Shown here: positions 55,367-64,000 of the stretch, piece after piece
How the letters are laid out: each line of letters starts with the position of its first letter
Position numbering within the stretch: the stretch's first letter is position 1
Source: Candidatus Kryptonium thompsonii
GTDB taxonomy: Bacteria; Bacteroidota; Ignavibacteria; Kryptoniales; Kryptoniaceae
Length of the DNA stretch: 64,000 bases
Assembly: GCA_001442925.1 (NCBI GenBank)
Contig: LDXX01000001.1
Location: forward strand, 214,521 to 278,520
Reading direction: 5' to 3'
Position numbers and translations under genes: made by a program
Notes under the pieces: model-generated
What the model was told of the DNA's origin: nothing
The model's input: the letters and a program-made list of their open reading frames with translations, nothing else
Database searches by the model: none

Positions 55367-56785
55367 ATGGCAAATCAAATCAAAAAAGAACAGAACAACG
55401 AAGTTGCAATAAAACAGCGAAAGGATTTAAAAGATTTAACACCTGAAGAAATAGTCAAAGAGCTTGACAAATATATCGTTGGTCAGGAACAAGCTAAAAG
55501 GGCTGTGGCTATTGCACTGCGGAACAGATGGCGAAGACAGCAAGTCCCGCAAGAGCTACGAGAGGAAATAACACCAAACAACATAATTTTAATTGGTCCA
55601 ACTGGGGTTGGTAAAACTGAGATCGCACGCCGACTTGCAAAACTTGCAAACGCTCCATTTGTCAAAGTTGAAGCATCAAAATTTACAGAGGTTGGATATG
55701 TCGGAAGAGATGTTGAATCAATGATAAGGGAACTCGTTGACATCGCCGTCAACATGGTCAGGATGGAAAAAATGGAAGAGATAAAAGATAGGGCAAAAGA
55801 CCTTGCCGAAGAAAGATTACTTGACATTCTTTTGCCAAGGAGAAAAAAACGAAGATACGACGAGGGCGAGGAATTTGAAGATAGCTATGAAAATGATGAA
55901 ATGTCGCAAACAAGAGAAAAACTTAGGAAACAACTTCAAGAAGGAAAGCTTGACTCGAGAACAATAGAAATAGAAATTTCATCTCAACCCCTGCCTGGGT
56001 TGCAAATTTTAGGACCTTTCCCAGTCGATGATCTTGCTGTCACAATGCAAGATTTCATTGAAAATGTGATGCCGAAGCGATATAAGAAAAGAAGGATGAC
56101 AATAGCGGAGGCAAGAAACTACCTTATCCAAGAAGAGGCACAAAAGTTAATTGATATGGAAGCGGTGATAAAAGAAGCGATAAGAAGAGTTGAAAATTTA
56201 GGCATTGTTTTCATAGACGAAATAGATAAAATCGCTAACCCTGGCGGTTACACTGTTGGACCCGATGTTTCAAGAGAGGGGGTTCAAAGGGATTTGTTAC
56301 CGATAATTGAAGGTTCGAATGTTATGACAAAATATGGAATTGTAAAAACAGACCATATACTTTTTATCGCAGCGGGAGCTTTTCATGTAGCGAAACCAAG
56401 CGATTTGATACCCGAACTTCAAGGTAGGTTTCCAATAAGAGTTGAGCTCAACCCCTTAACCGAAGAAGATTTCGTTAAAATTCTAACATTACCCGAAAAT
56501 GCTTTGATAAAGCAATATAAAGCACTCCTTGAAACAGAAGGAGTTGAAATTGAATTTACGGATGAGGCAATAAGAGAAATAGCTCACTACGCAGCGGAGG
56601 TTAATGAACAACTTGAAAATATCGGCGCAAGGCGACTTCAAACAGTCATGACAACCCTTCTTGAAGATATCCTATTTGATGCTCCGAAGTTGAAAGGTCA
56701 AAAGATTTTGATAACAAAGGAATTCGTTCAAGAAAAACTTTCACCAATCGTTAAGGATAAAGATCTGAGCAAATATATTTTATAA
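55367..56785 (+). CDS. hslU: ATP-dependent unfoldase HslU (ClpY)
   Basis: AAA+ partner of HslV, 472 residues. Starts [34 protein letters not shown]; Walker [16 protein letters not shown] (about 78-92), pore-loop region [14 protein letters not shown], Walker [13 protein letters not shown] (about 285-296), sensor Arg [12 protein letters not shown], and the C-terminal [17 protein letters not shown] that inserts into HslV. The intermediate I domain is highly charged (about 130-240). Confidence 0.98.
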   Translation: MANQIKKEQNNEVAIKQRKDLKDLTPEEIVKELDKYIVGQEQAKRAVAIALRNRWRRQQVPQELREEITPNNIILIGPTGVGKTEIARRLAKLANAPFVKVEASKFTEVGYVGRDVESMIRELVDIAVNMVRMEKMEEIKDRAKDLAEERLLDILLPRRKKRRYDEGEEFEDSYENDEMSQTREKLRKQLQEGKLDSRTIEIEISSQPLPGLQILGPFPVDDLAVTMQDFIENVMPKRYKKRRMTIAEARNYLIQEEAQKLIDMEAVIKEAIRRVENLGIVFIDEIDKIANPGGYTVGPDVSREGVQRDLLPIIEGSNVMTKYGIVKTDHILFIAAGAFHVAKPSDLIPELQGRFPIRVELNPLTEEDFVKILTLPENALIKQYKALLETEGVEIEFTDEAIREIAHYAAEVNEQLENIGARRLQTVMTTLLEDILFDAPKLKGQKILITKEFVQEKLSPIVKDKDLSKYIL

Positions 56786-56857
56786 ATCGTGTCGCAAAGT
56801 ATTCGCCCTTGATATTTAGTGCCAAAATTTTTAACTTAAATCAAAAAACTTTTTATT

Positions 56858-57388
56858 ATGCCCGTTACATTGTCATTCGAAATCTACGAGGCTTTTGAAA
56901 AGGCGCTTGGAAAAGAAGAAGCGAGAAAAGTTGTTAAATCTCTCGAAGCAGCGATTTCTGAAGCAACTGAATATAAATGGGCTACAACAAGGGATGAGAT
57001 TATCGCTAAGGTAAGAAGTGAAATTGAAGCCTTAAGGAATGAATTTGAATCGTTTAGAAAAGAAGTAAAGAGCGATATTGAATCATTTAAAAAAGAGGTA
57101 AGAAGTGATATTGAATCGTTTAAAAAAGAGATAAGAAGCGATATTGAATCTTTCAGAACAGAAGTAAGGGGTGAAATTGACACTATTAAAGGTTGGATAA
57201 CACAAGAATTTGTAACAAAAGAATTATTTGAAGCTAAATTCGATGAACTGCGTGCCGAGATAAAAACTGAAATTGTAAAACTCGATAGAAAATTCACCAT
57301 AATGTTCTTGATTTTGCTCTTTGTAATTATTTTCCTAAATCAACAAGCGCTTGAATTCATAGCTAAAATCCTCGGCATAGTGAAATAA
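56858..57388 (+). CDS. Coiled-coil protein with C-terminal membrane anchor (DUF1640/CCDC90-like)
   Basis: A 176-residue protein. An N-terminal helical head (about 1-50) is followed by at least four 11-residue repeats (ESFRKEVKSDI, ESFKKEVRSDI, ESFKKEIRSDI, ESFRTEVRGEI, about 64-107), a hendecad period expected to form a right-handed coiled coil, and one C-terminal transmembrane helix (MFLILLFVIIFLN, about 149-161). The overall form resembles DUF1640 / CCDC90B-MCUR1-type proteins. Function unknown; the repeats are also visible in the DNA. Confidence 0.75.
   Translation: MPVTLSFEIYEAFEKALGKEEARKVVKSLEAAISEATEYKWATTRDEIIAKVRSEIEALRNEFESFRKEVKSDIESFKKEVRSDIESFKKEIRSDIESFRTEVRGEIDTIKGWITQEFVTKELFEAKFDELRAEIKTEIVKLDRKFTIMFLILLFVIIFLNQQALEFIAKILGIVK
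57047..57178 (+). repeat. Four tandem 33-bp units inside the coiled-coil gene
   Basis: Units at 57047-57079, 57080-57112, 57113-57145 and 57146-57178 begin GAATCGTTTAGAAAAGAAGT or close variants. Each encodes one 11-residue hendecad and keeps the frame. Units 2 and 3 are the most alike, the fourth the most diverged. Confidence 0.9.
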
Positions 57389-57400
57389 CTTAACATATCC

Positions 57401-58363
57401 ATGGTTCAACTTCATGTCGAAATCTCAAATGACCCCGAAGAATGGAATAAATTTAACATTCACTCCCCCCAATCAAACCCATTTCAAAGCTACGACTGGC
57501 TTAAGGTATATAGCGAATTTTTTAATCTCTCACTTAACATCTTGCTTGTCAGAAAAGGTGAAGAAATCATCTCTGGCTTGATTTACCCGTTCAAAAAAAA
57601 GTTTCTCTTCAAAGTTTCAACCCCTCTTTTATTCACATATTACAGCGGAATTTTATTTCAAGATTTCAAGGGAGAAAAAACTCAAAAAAGAATAATGCAA
57701 AAAAATGAAGCAATCATAAAAATCCACCAACATTTGGAACAAACCCTCGATTTTTTCACTTTAAAACTTCATTACACCATCGATGATATCAGACAATTTA
57801 AATGGCTCGCTTACAAAATCAAGCCAAGACATACATTTATACTTAACATCGAATCAATTGAAAAACTTTGGGATAGGCTGAGTAACTCACTTAAAAGAAA
57901 AATCAAAGATGCACGAGAGCAAGGTTTTAAACTCGTCAAGACAACATCCGTTGATGAGCTTGCACAGCAGCAAATTTTAAGTTTCGAAAGAACGGGTGGC
58001 AAATTTTTTCTAAATTTTAACGAACTTAAACAGCTTCTTGAAAAACTTGTCCAAAAAAAACTCTTGACAATTTATTATCTCATTGATAAAAACGATCAAA
58101 TCGTCGCTTCGCGAGGTGTATCAATATGGAACGGCAAAGCTTACGACATCGTAGCTGGAACGATTGGAAAGGAAATAGACAACGCCTCTCACTTTCTTGT
58201 ATGGAAAATACTTGAGGACTTATCATCAAACAATGTGAAAGAGTTTGATTTCTGCGGTGCGGATATTGAAAGCGTCGCTTTCTTTAAAATGCAATTTGGG
58301 GGCGAGATCAAAATCTCGTTTGAGGTAAGCTACACGAAAGGTCTTTTGAAATTTTTAATTTAA
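57401..58363 (+). CDS. FemAB/GNAT-like acyltransferase (BioF2-type domain)
   Basis: A 320-residue protein with an N-terminal FemAB-like opening SQSNPFQSYDWLKVYSEFF-type segment (about 24-42), and the C-terminal acetyltransferase-like region RKIKDAREQGFKLVKTTSVDE (about 167-187), YYLIDKNDQIVASRGVSIWNGKAYDIVAGT and FDFCGADIESVAFFKMQFGG near 285-305. Similar proteins add amino acids or acyl groups to cell-envelope precursors. It is 7 bp upstream of a flippase gene, which supports a polysaccharide or envelope role. Confidence 0.8.
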   Translation: MVQLHVEISNDPEEWNKFNIHSPQSNPFQSYDWLKVYSEFFNLSLNILLVRKGEEIISGLIYPFKKKFLFKVSTPLLFTYYSGILFQDFKGEKTQKRIMQKNEAIIKIHQHLEQTLDFFTLKLHYTIDDIRQFKWLAYKIKPRHTFILNIESIEKLWDRLSNSLKRKIKDAREQGFKLVKTTSVDELAQQQILSFERTGGKFFLNFNELKQLLEKLVQKKLLTIYYLIDKNDQIVASRGVSIWNGKAYDIVAGTIGKEIDNASHFLVWKILEDLSSNNVKEFDFCGADIESVAFFKMQFGGEIKISFEVSYTKGLLKFLI

Positions 58364-58369
58364 AGTCGG

Positions 58370-59791
58370 ATGGATAAATCAGAGCGCTTAACAATTGTTA
58401 AAAAAGCTGGCTTCGTAAGCCTATCGAGACTTATCAATTTGCTGGGACTTCTTTTGACAACAATTATGCTCGCACGATATCTTTCAAAACCTGAATTTGC
58501 ATCTTATGATCAGCTCTGGCTAATCTATAACACATTTTCCCCCGTTCTATCCTTCGCTTTCACAAGCTCAGTTTATTTTTTCGGGACAAGAGAAAATGCA
58601 GGAAAATACATAACAGCGATGCTCCTATTCCTGACACTTGCTGGATTTATATTAACTTTTTCTCTTTTTTTGTTAAGATTTGAAATAGCGAAATTTCTTA
58701 ACAACCCACAATTTTATAACGAGTTTTTTAAATTCGCCCCCTTCTTTCTATTCTCCCTACCCTCGTTAATACTTGATGCGATTTTAGTCCTCAAAAATGA
58801 ATTTAAAAAGCTCTTCACAATTACAAATTTTACAGTGCTTGCCTATGTCGGCGTCGTTGTGTTGACAATCATTCTTGAACAGGGAATACCGTTTATTTTC
58901 GCTGGCCTCTCACTCATTTCGCTTCTTCGTTTCATATATACATGGTATTTGATTAAAAAGTTTTTCAATGAAAAGTTAGAAACGATATTTCCATATCTGA
59001 AAGAGATTTTACTTTACACATCACCTCTCACCCTTGGGCACATTAGTGCGCTAATATCAAGACAAGTTGACAAATATATAATCGCAAACAACTTTTCAAG
59101 CGATTTATACGCAACATATACAATCGGGGCTAAAGAACTTCCCATCATCCCTTTAATAACAAGTTCATTTGCATCTGTGATATTCCCCGAGATAAGCAAA
59201 CTTCATGGTGCGGGGAAAAATTCAGAGATCCAGCGCCTCATAAAAGATGTCGTAAAATCAACTTCGCTTATCATAATCCCAATTTTTTCATTTCTAATGT
59301 TCTTCTCACAAGAATTTATTCTCATACTTTTTTCGAAAAAATATCTTGATAGCACCGCAATCTTTAGAATTTATCTTTTCTTTCTTCCAGTACGAATCCT
59401 CGTTTATAGTTCGATACTTTCCGCTCTTGGGAAACAAAAAATTTACATGCTAATATCTTTTCTTGACCTTGTATTAAATCTAACCCTTGGAACCACGTTG
59501 GTTAAAGCCATTGGTTTGCTTGGTCCTGCGATTGCGGTTGTAGTTTCAACATATGTTGAAGCATTTGCAATGCTATTTTTCATTTCAAAAGCCCTTGGCG
59601 GGGCAAGCTTGATCAAAATGTTGCCTGTCAAGTTCATGATTTCCATTTTTGCCTTTTCTTTATCGGCTTCGTTTTTATGCTACTTGATGGGTTCACTGAT
59701 TGAAAATGCAATTTTGAGATTTATTTTAATGGGGGGTTTATTTTCAACCTTCTATCTTTTAGTTGCTGTTAAACTCCATAAACAGATTTGA
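58370..59791 (+). CDS. Polysaccharide/lipid-linked oligosaccharide flippase (Wzx/MATE-like, MOP superfamily)
   Basis: A 473-residue polytopic protein with about 12-14 hydrophobic helices and the MOP pattern: AGFVSLSRLINLLGLLLTTIMLARYLSKPEFASYDQLW opening, TSPLTLGHISALISRQVDKYIIANNFS near 215-240, and LPIIPLITSSFASVIFPEISKLHG near 255-280. It likely transfers a lipid-linked glycan precursor across the inner membrane. It follows the FemAB-like gene by 7 bp. No glycosyltransferases are adjacent in this window. Confidence 0.88.
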   Translation: MDKSERLTIVKKAGFVSLSRLINLLGLLLTTIMLARYLSKPEFASYDQLWLIYNTFSPVLSFAFTSSVYFFGTRENAGKYITAMLLFLTLAGFILTFSLFLLRFEIAKFLNNPQFYNEFFKFAPFFLFSLPSLILDAILVLKNEFKKLFTITNFTVLAYVGVVVLTIILEQGIPFIFAGLSLISLLRFIYTWYLIKKFFNEKLETIFPYLKEILLYTSPLTLGHISALISRQVDKYIIANNFSSDLYATYTIGAKELPIIPLITSSFASVIFPEISKLHGAGKNSEIQRLIKDVVKSTSLIIIPIFSFLMFFSQEFILILFSKKYLDSTAIFRIYLFFLPVRILVYSSILSALGKQKIYMLISFLDLVLNLTLGTTLVKAIGLLGPAIAVVVSTYVEAFAMLFFISKALGGASLIKMLPVKFMISIFAFSLSASFLCYLMGSLIENAILRFILMGGLFSTFYLLVAVKLHKQI

Positions 59792-59860
59792 ATTTTTCAA
59801 TTTTATTTTCAAAATTTTAACTGCAGAAGCACAAATAAAAAGTAAAGGAGGAGAAGTAAA

Positions 59861-61279
59861 ATGTCAGAATTCAGAATTGAAAAAGACGCACTTGGAGAAG
59901 TTAAAGTCCCAACATGGGCTTTATGGGGGGCACAAACCCAAAGGGCTGTTGAAAACTTTCCAATAAGCGGAATAAGGTTCCCAAGAACATTCATCAAAGC
60001 AATTGGACTTGTTAAGTATTGCGCAGCAAAGGTAAACAAGGAACTCGGACTTCTCGACGATGCAAAAGCAAATGCGATAATGGAAGCAGCTAAAGAAGTG
60101 ATCGATGGAAAACTTGACGAACATTTCCCGCTTGATATCTTCCAAACGGGCTCTGGAACATCGACAAATATGAATGCTAATGAAGTTATAGCAAACCGTG
60201 CCTGCGAAATCCTTGGAGCAAAGAGAGGTGAAAAAGGCGTCGTCCATCCAAATGACCATGTCAACTTGGGACAATCTTCAAATGATGTGATCCCAGCTTG
60301 TATTCATATTTCAACTGCAATTGCAATTAAAGAGCAACTTCTCCCAGCACTTGAAAAACTTCATAAAGCTCTCGTTGAAAAATCCAAGGAGTTCGATAAC
60401 ATCGTCAAAACTGGTAGAACTCACCTTATGGATGCGATGCCAGTGCGCCTTGGACAAGAGTTTTCAGGATATGCTGCGCAAATTGAACTCGCAATTGAAA
60501 GAATCAACGCTACACTTCCAAGACTATATGAACTTGCCCTTGGTGGAACAGCAGTCGGCACAGGAATTAACACGCATCCAGAATTTGGGAAGCGAATTGC
60601 TGAAGCACTTGCCAAGGAAACAGGGATACCATTTAAAGAAACAAGAAATCATTTCTCAGCCCAAGCATCAATGGATACAGCGGTTGAGTTAAGCGGTGCT
60701 TTAAAAGCTCTTGCAGTTGCGCTTTACAAAATAGCGAACGACCTAAGATGGATGAACTCAGGTCCACAAGCTGGGCTTGCTGAAATTCGTCTTCCCGCAC
60801 TGCAACCCGGCTCATCAATAATGCCCGGCAAGATTAACCCCGTGATCCCAGAAGCAGTTATGATGGTATCAATGCAAGTTATAGGAAACGATTCAGTCGT
60901 AACGCTTGCTGCTTCATCTGGAAACTTTGAACTTAATGTCGCATTACCGGTCATAGCAAGAAATCTTCTTGAATCAATTACAATTTTGGCTAACGCAAGC
61001 GATGTGTTTGTCGACAAGTGTATAAATGGAATTGTTGCGAACAAAGAACACATGGAAAAACTTGCAGCACAAAACGCAATTCTTGCAACCGCCCTTACCC
61101 CACACCTCGGCTATGATAAAGCTGCTCAAATTGTCAAAAAAGCAATGGCAGAAAACAAGACAATTCGTGAAGTTGTCCTTGAACTTGGATGGATGAGGGA
61201 AGATGAACTCGATAAGATACTTGACATCAGAAAAATGACCGAAGGTGGATTTGTAGCCGGCGTCTCAGGCGGTGGTTGA
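59861..61279 (+). CDS. fumC: Class II fumarate hydratase
   Basis: Interconverts fumarate and malate in the TCA cycle; homotetrameric, iron-independent. The 472 residues contain GSGTSTNMNANEV near 105, the B-site HPNDHVNLGQSSNDVIPA near 129-146, GRTHLMDAMPVRLGQEFSG near 186-205 and the superfamily signature GSSIMPGKINPV near 318-329. The overall pattern fits fumarase better than aspartase, although the two are close. A very strong Shine-Dalgarno (AAGGAGGAG) lies 8 bases before the ATG. Confidence 0.94.
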   Translation: MSEFRIEKDALGEVKVPTWALWGAQTQRAVENFPISGIRFPRTFIKAIGLVKYCAAKVNKELGLLDDAKANAIMEAAKEVIDGKLDEHFPLDIFQTGSGTSTNMNANEVIANRACEILGAKRGEKGVVHPNDHVNLGQSSNDVIPACIHISTAIAIKEQLLPALEKLHKALVEKSKEFDNIVKTGRTHLMDAMPVRLGQEFSGYAAQIELAIERINATLPRLYELALGGTAVGTGINTHPEFGKRIAEALAKETGIPFKETRNHFSAQASMDTAVELSGALKALAVALYKIANDLRWMNSGPQAGLAEIRLPALQPGSSIMPGKINPVIPEAVMMVSMQVIGNDSVVTLAASSGNFELNVALPVIARNLLESITILANASDVFVDKCINGIVANKEHMEKLAAQNAILATALTPHLGYDKAAQIVKKAMAENKTIREVVLELGWMREDELDKILDIRKMTEGGFVAGVSGGG

Positions 61280-61289
61280 TCTTCAAATT

Positions 61290-61309
61290 GCGGGACCGTA
61301 AGGTCCCGC
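61290..61309. repeat. Perfect GC-rich stem-loop between fumC and the M24 peptidase
   Basis: Arms GCGGGACC and GGTCCCGC are separated by GTAA (8-bp stem, tetraloop). No T-run follows on either strand, so it is not a standard terminator; it may stabilise mRNA or be a dispersed REP-like element. Confidence 0.6.
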
Positions 61310-61349
61310 TCCTTCAAAGTTTAACGAAAACATAAAAAGCAATTGTGAA

Positions 61350-62531
61350 ATGCAAATAGAAAAAATACAGAAAAAACTTCTAGAACTCGGCATCGATGGA
61401 TGGCTCTTTTACGATTTCCACAACCGAGATAAAATCGGTTTAAAAATACTTGGACTTTCAATTCAAGGTCTTACGACAAGGAGATGGTTCTATTTCATAC
61501 CTGCTGAAGGAAAACCCATAAAACTTGTGCATAGAGTTGAACCAGATAAACTTGATTCACTGCCCGGAGAAAAATTTTATTACTCAGGATGGAGAGAACT
61601 GCACGATAGATTAAAAGAAATTCTTGGAACGCCCAAGAAAATTGCAATGCAATATTCTCCGATGAATTCAATCCCATATATTTCCATCGTTGATGCTGGG
61701 ACAGTTGAACTCGTCAGAAGCCTCGGACACGAAGTTGTTTCATCAGCAGATTTGATTCAGATATTTGAAGCTTTGATTGATGAAAATTTAATCAAAACGC
61801 ATTTTGAAGCTGGACGCCTTGTCGACGAAACACTTGACGAAGCATTTGATGAAATCAGAAAAAGCATCAAGACCGGAAAATACAAAACCGAGTATGAAAT
61901 ACAACAATTTATTTTGAAAAGATTCAATGACAAAGGATTAACCTCCGATGAAGACCCACCGATAGTTGGAGTAAACGATCATCCCGCGAACCCACATTTT
62001 TACCCAACCCCTGAAAACACAAGGGAGATCAAACCGGGAGATAAACTTTTAATTGATCTATGGGCTAAGAAGAATGAACCTGGAGCTATCTTCTACGATA
62101 TAACATGGTGTGCTTTCATTGGGGATAATCCGCCGGAAGATTATGTCAAGATTTTTAACATAGTAAGAGACGCAAGGAACGAAGCTTTAAAATTTATCCA
62201 AGATCGTTTAGACCGAAACCAAGAAGTCGCTGGTTGGGAAGTTGATGATGTTGCAAGAAAATACATTCAAGAAAAAGGTTATGCCGAGTTCTTTACGCAT
62301 CGCACTGGACATTCAATTGGAGAAAATGTTCATGGAAACGGTGTAAACATTGACAACTTTGAAACACAGGACCTGAGAAAACTCATGCCAGGTTGCCTCT
62401 TTTCTTTAGAGCCCGGAATTTACATCCCAGGCAAAATGGGAGTAAGGTCAGAGGTAAATGTCTACATCAACTTTGAAAGAAAAGCGTTGATAACAGGAAG
62501 AGAACAAAAAGAACTCGTTTTAATCTACTAA
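61350..62531 (+). CDS. M24-family metallopeptidase (Xaa-Pro aminopeptidase-like)
   Basis: A 393-residue peptidase with a creatinase-like N-terminal domain (about 1-140) and a pita-bread catalytic domain. All five metal ligands can be placed: Asp in LLIDLWAKKN (near 233), Asp in IFYDITWC (near 250), His in GHSIGENVHGNG (near 325), Glu in FSLEPGIYIPG (near 354) and Glu in VRSEVNVYI (near 372). It probably removes N-terminal residues before proline, but specificity is not certain. It has no signal peptide. Confidence 0.9.
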   Translation: MQIEKIQKKLLELGIDGWLFYDFHNRDKIGLKILGLSIQGLTTRRWFYFIPAEGKPIKLVHRVEPDKLDSLPGEKFYYSGWRELHDRLKEILGTPKKIAMQYSPMNSIPYISIVDAGTVELVRSLGHEVVSSADLIQIFEALIDENLIKTHFEAGRLVDETLDEAFDEIRKSIKTGKYKTEYEIQQFILKRFNDKGLTSDEDPPIVGVNDHPANPHFYPTPENTREIKPGDKLLIDLWAKKNEPGAIFYDITWCAFIGDNPPEDYVKIFNIVRDARNEALKFIQDRLDRNQEVAGWEVDDVARKYIQEKGYAEFFTHRTGHSIGENVHGNGVNIDNFETQDLRKLMPGCLFSLEPGIYIPGKMGVRSEVNVYINFERKALITGREQKELVLIY

Positions 62532-62549
62532 AACAAATTTGGAGATGCG

Positions 62550-63974
62550 ATGTTTTTAACTGCAATAATAGTTTACCTTATCGTTCTTCTCACCATCGGG
62601 ATATACAAAACTAGATCCGTTAAAACTCAAGAAGATTTCATGGTAGCTGGCAGAAAAACACCCGTATATAAACTTGTCGGGACACTGCTTGCTACATGGA
62701 TTGGTTCCGGAAGTATAATTGCTGGAGCTGGGCTTGCTTATAGAGTTGGCTTCTCAGAACTTTGGCTCTCAGCTGGAGCATGGGTTGCCATCGTAATAGT
62801 TTACTTCCTCGCTGGCAGGGTTAGAAAAATTTCTCAATACACAATGCCGGATATCCTTGAGCAAAGATATAACAAATGGGCAAGGATCCTTGGAACTATA
62901 ACCATCGTCATCGCCTATGTAACGATCGCAAGTTATCAATTCAAAGGAGGCGCATTTGTTTTAAACCTCGTCGCTGGAATACCTGTTGAACAAGGCATTA
63001 TTATCACTGCTGTCTTTGTAGTTCTCTTCACGGCGCTTGCTGGACTTGTATCAGTTATCACAATGGATATAATAAACGGGACACTAATGCTTTTAGGAAT
63101 TGTTCTTGCAGTTCCAATTGTCCTAAATGATGTTGGGGGCTGGACAAGCGTTAGAGAAGCTTTACCACCGGATAGATTCGCCATCTTCGGACAAAAAGAT
63201 TTCATTTGGGCTATGGGTGTGTTTTTCCCAACCTTTTTCCTTTTGCTTGGAGAATCAAGTATGTATCAAAAATTTTTCAGTGCAAAAGATGCAAAATCCG
63301 CAAGACAAGCCGTCATCTTCTGGGTCATCGGGACAATTATAATTGAAACATCTATCACAGCGCTTGCCGTCTTCGCGAGTGCTAAATTCAAACTTCAAGA
63401 ATCAGAAAAAGTAATTTTACATCTTGCAACCCACGGAAGTGAAATTGGACTCCCACAAATTATAGGGATAATGTTAATAGTTGCAGCCATGGCAATTATA
63501 ATTTCAACCGCAAATAGTTTTCTCCTCACGCCAAGCACAAATCTTGCAAGAGATATCTATCAAAGGTTCATAAATCCAAATGCCACTCACAAACAGATCA
63601 TAACTTTACAGCGAATTTTAATTCTCATTCTTGGTTTCATTGGTTATCTTCTTTTAACAAGATTTCAAACAGTCCTACAAATGGCTTTGACAGCCTACAC
63701 GATGATTGGAGCAGGCATAACACCGGCACTTCTCGCGGCTTTCTTATGGAAAAGAGTCACAACAGCAGGCGGCGTTGCAAGCATAGCAACTGGAATGGGA
63801 ATCACTTTGATCATAACACTTATAAATATGTTCAGAGAAGAACCGTTATTAGAAGCAGATTATATTGTTCTACCTGCTGCTGCAGGCTCAATACTCGTGC
63901 TAATCATCGTAAGTTTATTAACCCCACCCGACCCACCCGAAAAATGGAAACCATTCGTTGAAAACAAAGAATAA
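62550..63974 (+). CDS. Sodium:solute symporter (SSS family)
   Basis: Inner-membrane importer of 474 residues with about 13 hydrophobic helices. Family marks are DFMVAGRKTPVYKLVGTLLATWIGSGSI near 30-57, YTMPDILEQRYNKWARILGT near 97-116, and the helix-8 region IISTANSFLLTPSTNLARDIYQRFI near 320-345. The substrate (proline, sugar or other) cannot be told from sequence; the proline dehydrogenase at the other end of the window is not evidence. It starts 18 bp after the M24 gene. Confidence 0.93.
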   Translation: MFLTAIIVYLIVLLTIGIYKTRSVKTQEDFMVAGRKTPVYKLVGTLLATWIGSGSIIAGAGLAYRVGFSELWLSAGAWVAIVIVYFLAGRVRKISQYTMPDILEQRYNKWARILGTITIVIAYVTIASYQFKGGAFVLNLVAGIPVEQGIIITAVFVVLFTALAGLVSVITMDIINGTLMLLGIVLAVPIVLNDVGGWTSVREALPPDRFAIFGQKDFIWAMGVFFPTFFLLLGESSMYQKFFSAKDAKSARQAVIFWVIGTIIIETSITALAVFASAKFKLQESEKVILHLATHGSEIGLPQIIGIMLIVAAMAIIISTANSFLLTPSTNLARDIYQRFINPNATHKQIITLQRILILILGFIGYLLLTRFQTVLQMALTAYTMIGAGITPALLAAFLWKRVTTAGGVASIATGMGITLIITLINMFREEPLLEADYIVLPAAAGSILVLIIVSLLTPPDPPEKWKPFVENKE

Positions 63975-63980
63975 ACAAAA

Positions 63981-64000
63981 ATGCGAAAAGCAATTTTATT
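63981..64000 (+). CDS. Possible start of a further gene, truncated by window end
   Basis: ATGCGAAAAGCAATTTTATT reads MRKAIL, 6 bases after the symporter stop and consistent with a signal-peptide or membrane N-terminus. Twenty bases are too few to identify it. Confidence 0.3.

Noticed and set aside
59861..61279. Aspartate ammonia-lyase instead of fumarase
   Set aside because: The HPNDHVN and QSSNDVIP blocks fit fumarase C better than the aspartase GQSTNDAYPT pattern.
61290..61309. Rho-independent terminator of fumC
   Set aside because: The stem is perfect but no T-run follows on either strand.

Overview
The window is gene-dense, AT-rich chromosomal DNA (roughly 37 percent G+C by eye) from a bacterium of the Bacteroidota/Chlorobiota (FCB) side of the tree, probably a thermophile. 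The evidence is three secreted proteins with type IX secretion (T9SS) C-terminal sorting domains, a PorV/PorQ-family barrel, a TonB-dependent receptor with an N-terminal carboxypeptidase-like domain, families typical of that group (DUF3109, DUF3467, tentatively DUF4905), a GH57 glucan-branching enzyme and Lys/Glu-rich proteins. A Candidatus Kryptonia-like lineage would fit, but that is inference. I see no insertion sequence, phage or integrase gene.

Layout. Bases 1-9313 (minus strand) form one tight run: purN, purH, then the cell-elongation set mreB-mreC-mreD-mrdA-rodA, then proline dehydrogenase and the start of hutU. Bases 9455-12260 hold groES-groEL with a sigma70-type promoter, a CIRCE-like operator and a strong terminator, then an Rrf2 regulator and tRNA-Ala(GGC). 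Bases 12350-19344 hold an orphan ParB-domain protein, a LonB-like protease, a cupin, a cation/proton antiporter broken by one in-frame TAG, an octaheme cytochrome c related to hydroxylamine oxidoreductase, and a G+C-richer DUF488 gene.

Bases 19373-30067 are a complete type I-B (Cst/Tneap-like) CRISPR-Cas locus. Its order is cas6-cas8b-cas7-cas5-cas3-cas4-cas1-cas2, a leader of about 180 bp, then an array of 35 repeats and 34 spacers, all read on the minus strand. Array polarity is shown by the decayed repeat at the left end, the cas2-side leader and a candidate pre-crRNA promoter. Two spacers are variants of one target that looks like a ribosome-binding site plus start codon.

Bases 30125-38317 carry a methyltransferase and an envelope cluster (PorV-like protein, T9SS cargo, TonB receptor, T9SS beta-propeller). 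A divergent PQQ-type sugar dehydrogenase follows. Bases 39604-49720 are a ten-kilobase minus-strand run of nine mostly overlapping genes: a CDF metal transporter with three C-terminal modules, a DUF4905-like protein, YjbQ, ThiL, a T9SS-exported subtilase, and a partner-switching set of two SpoIIE-type phosphatases, a STAS antagonist and an RsbW-like kinase. No sigma-factor target is visible nearby.

Bases 49804-64000 run on the plus strand: truA, DUF3467, GH57 branching enzyme, DUF3109, rpoN (sigma-54), hslV-hslU, a hendecad coiled-coil membrane protein, a FemAB/GNAT-like protein, a flippase, fumarase, an M24 peptidase and a sodium/solute symporter. Several intergenic regions hold TTGACA-like/TAAATT-like promoters with an exact 17-bp spacer, which resembles ordinary sigma70 promoters rather than the TTTG/TAnnTTTG type of Bacteroidetes. 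Apart from the array, no stretch over 300 bases lacks a gene.
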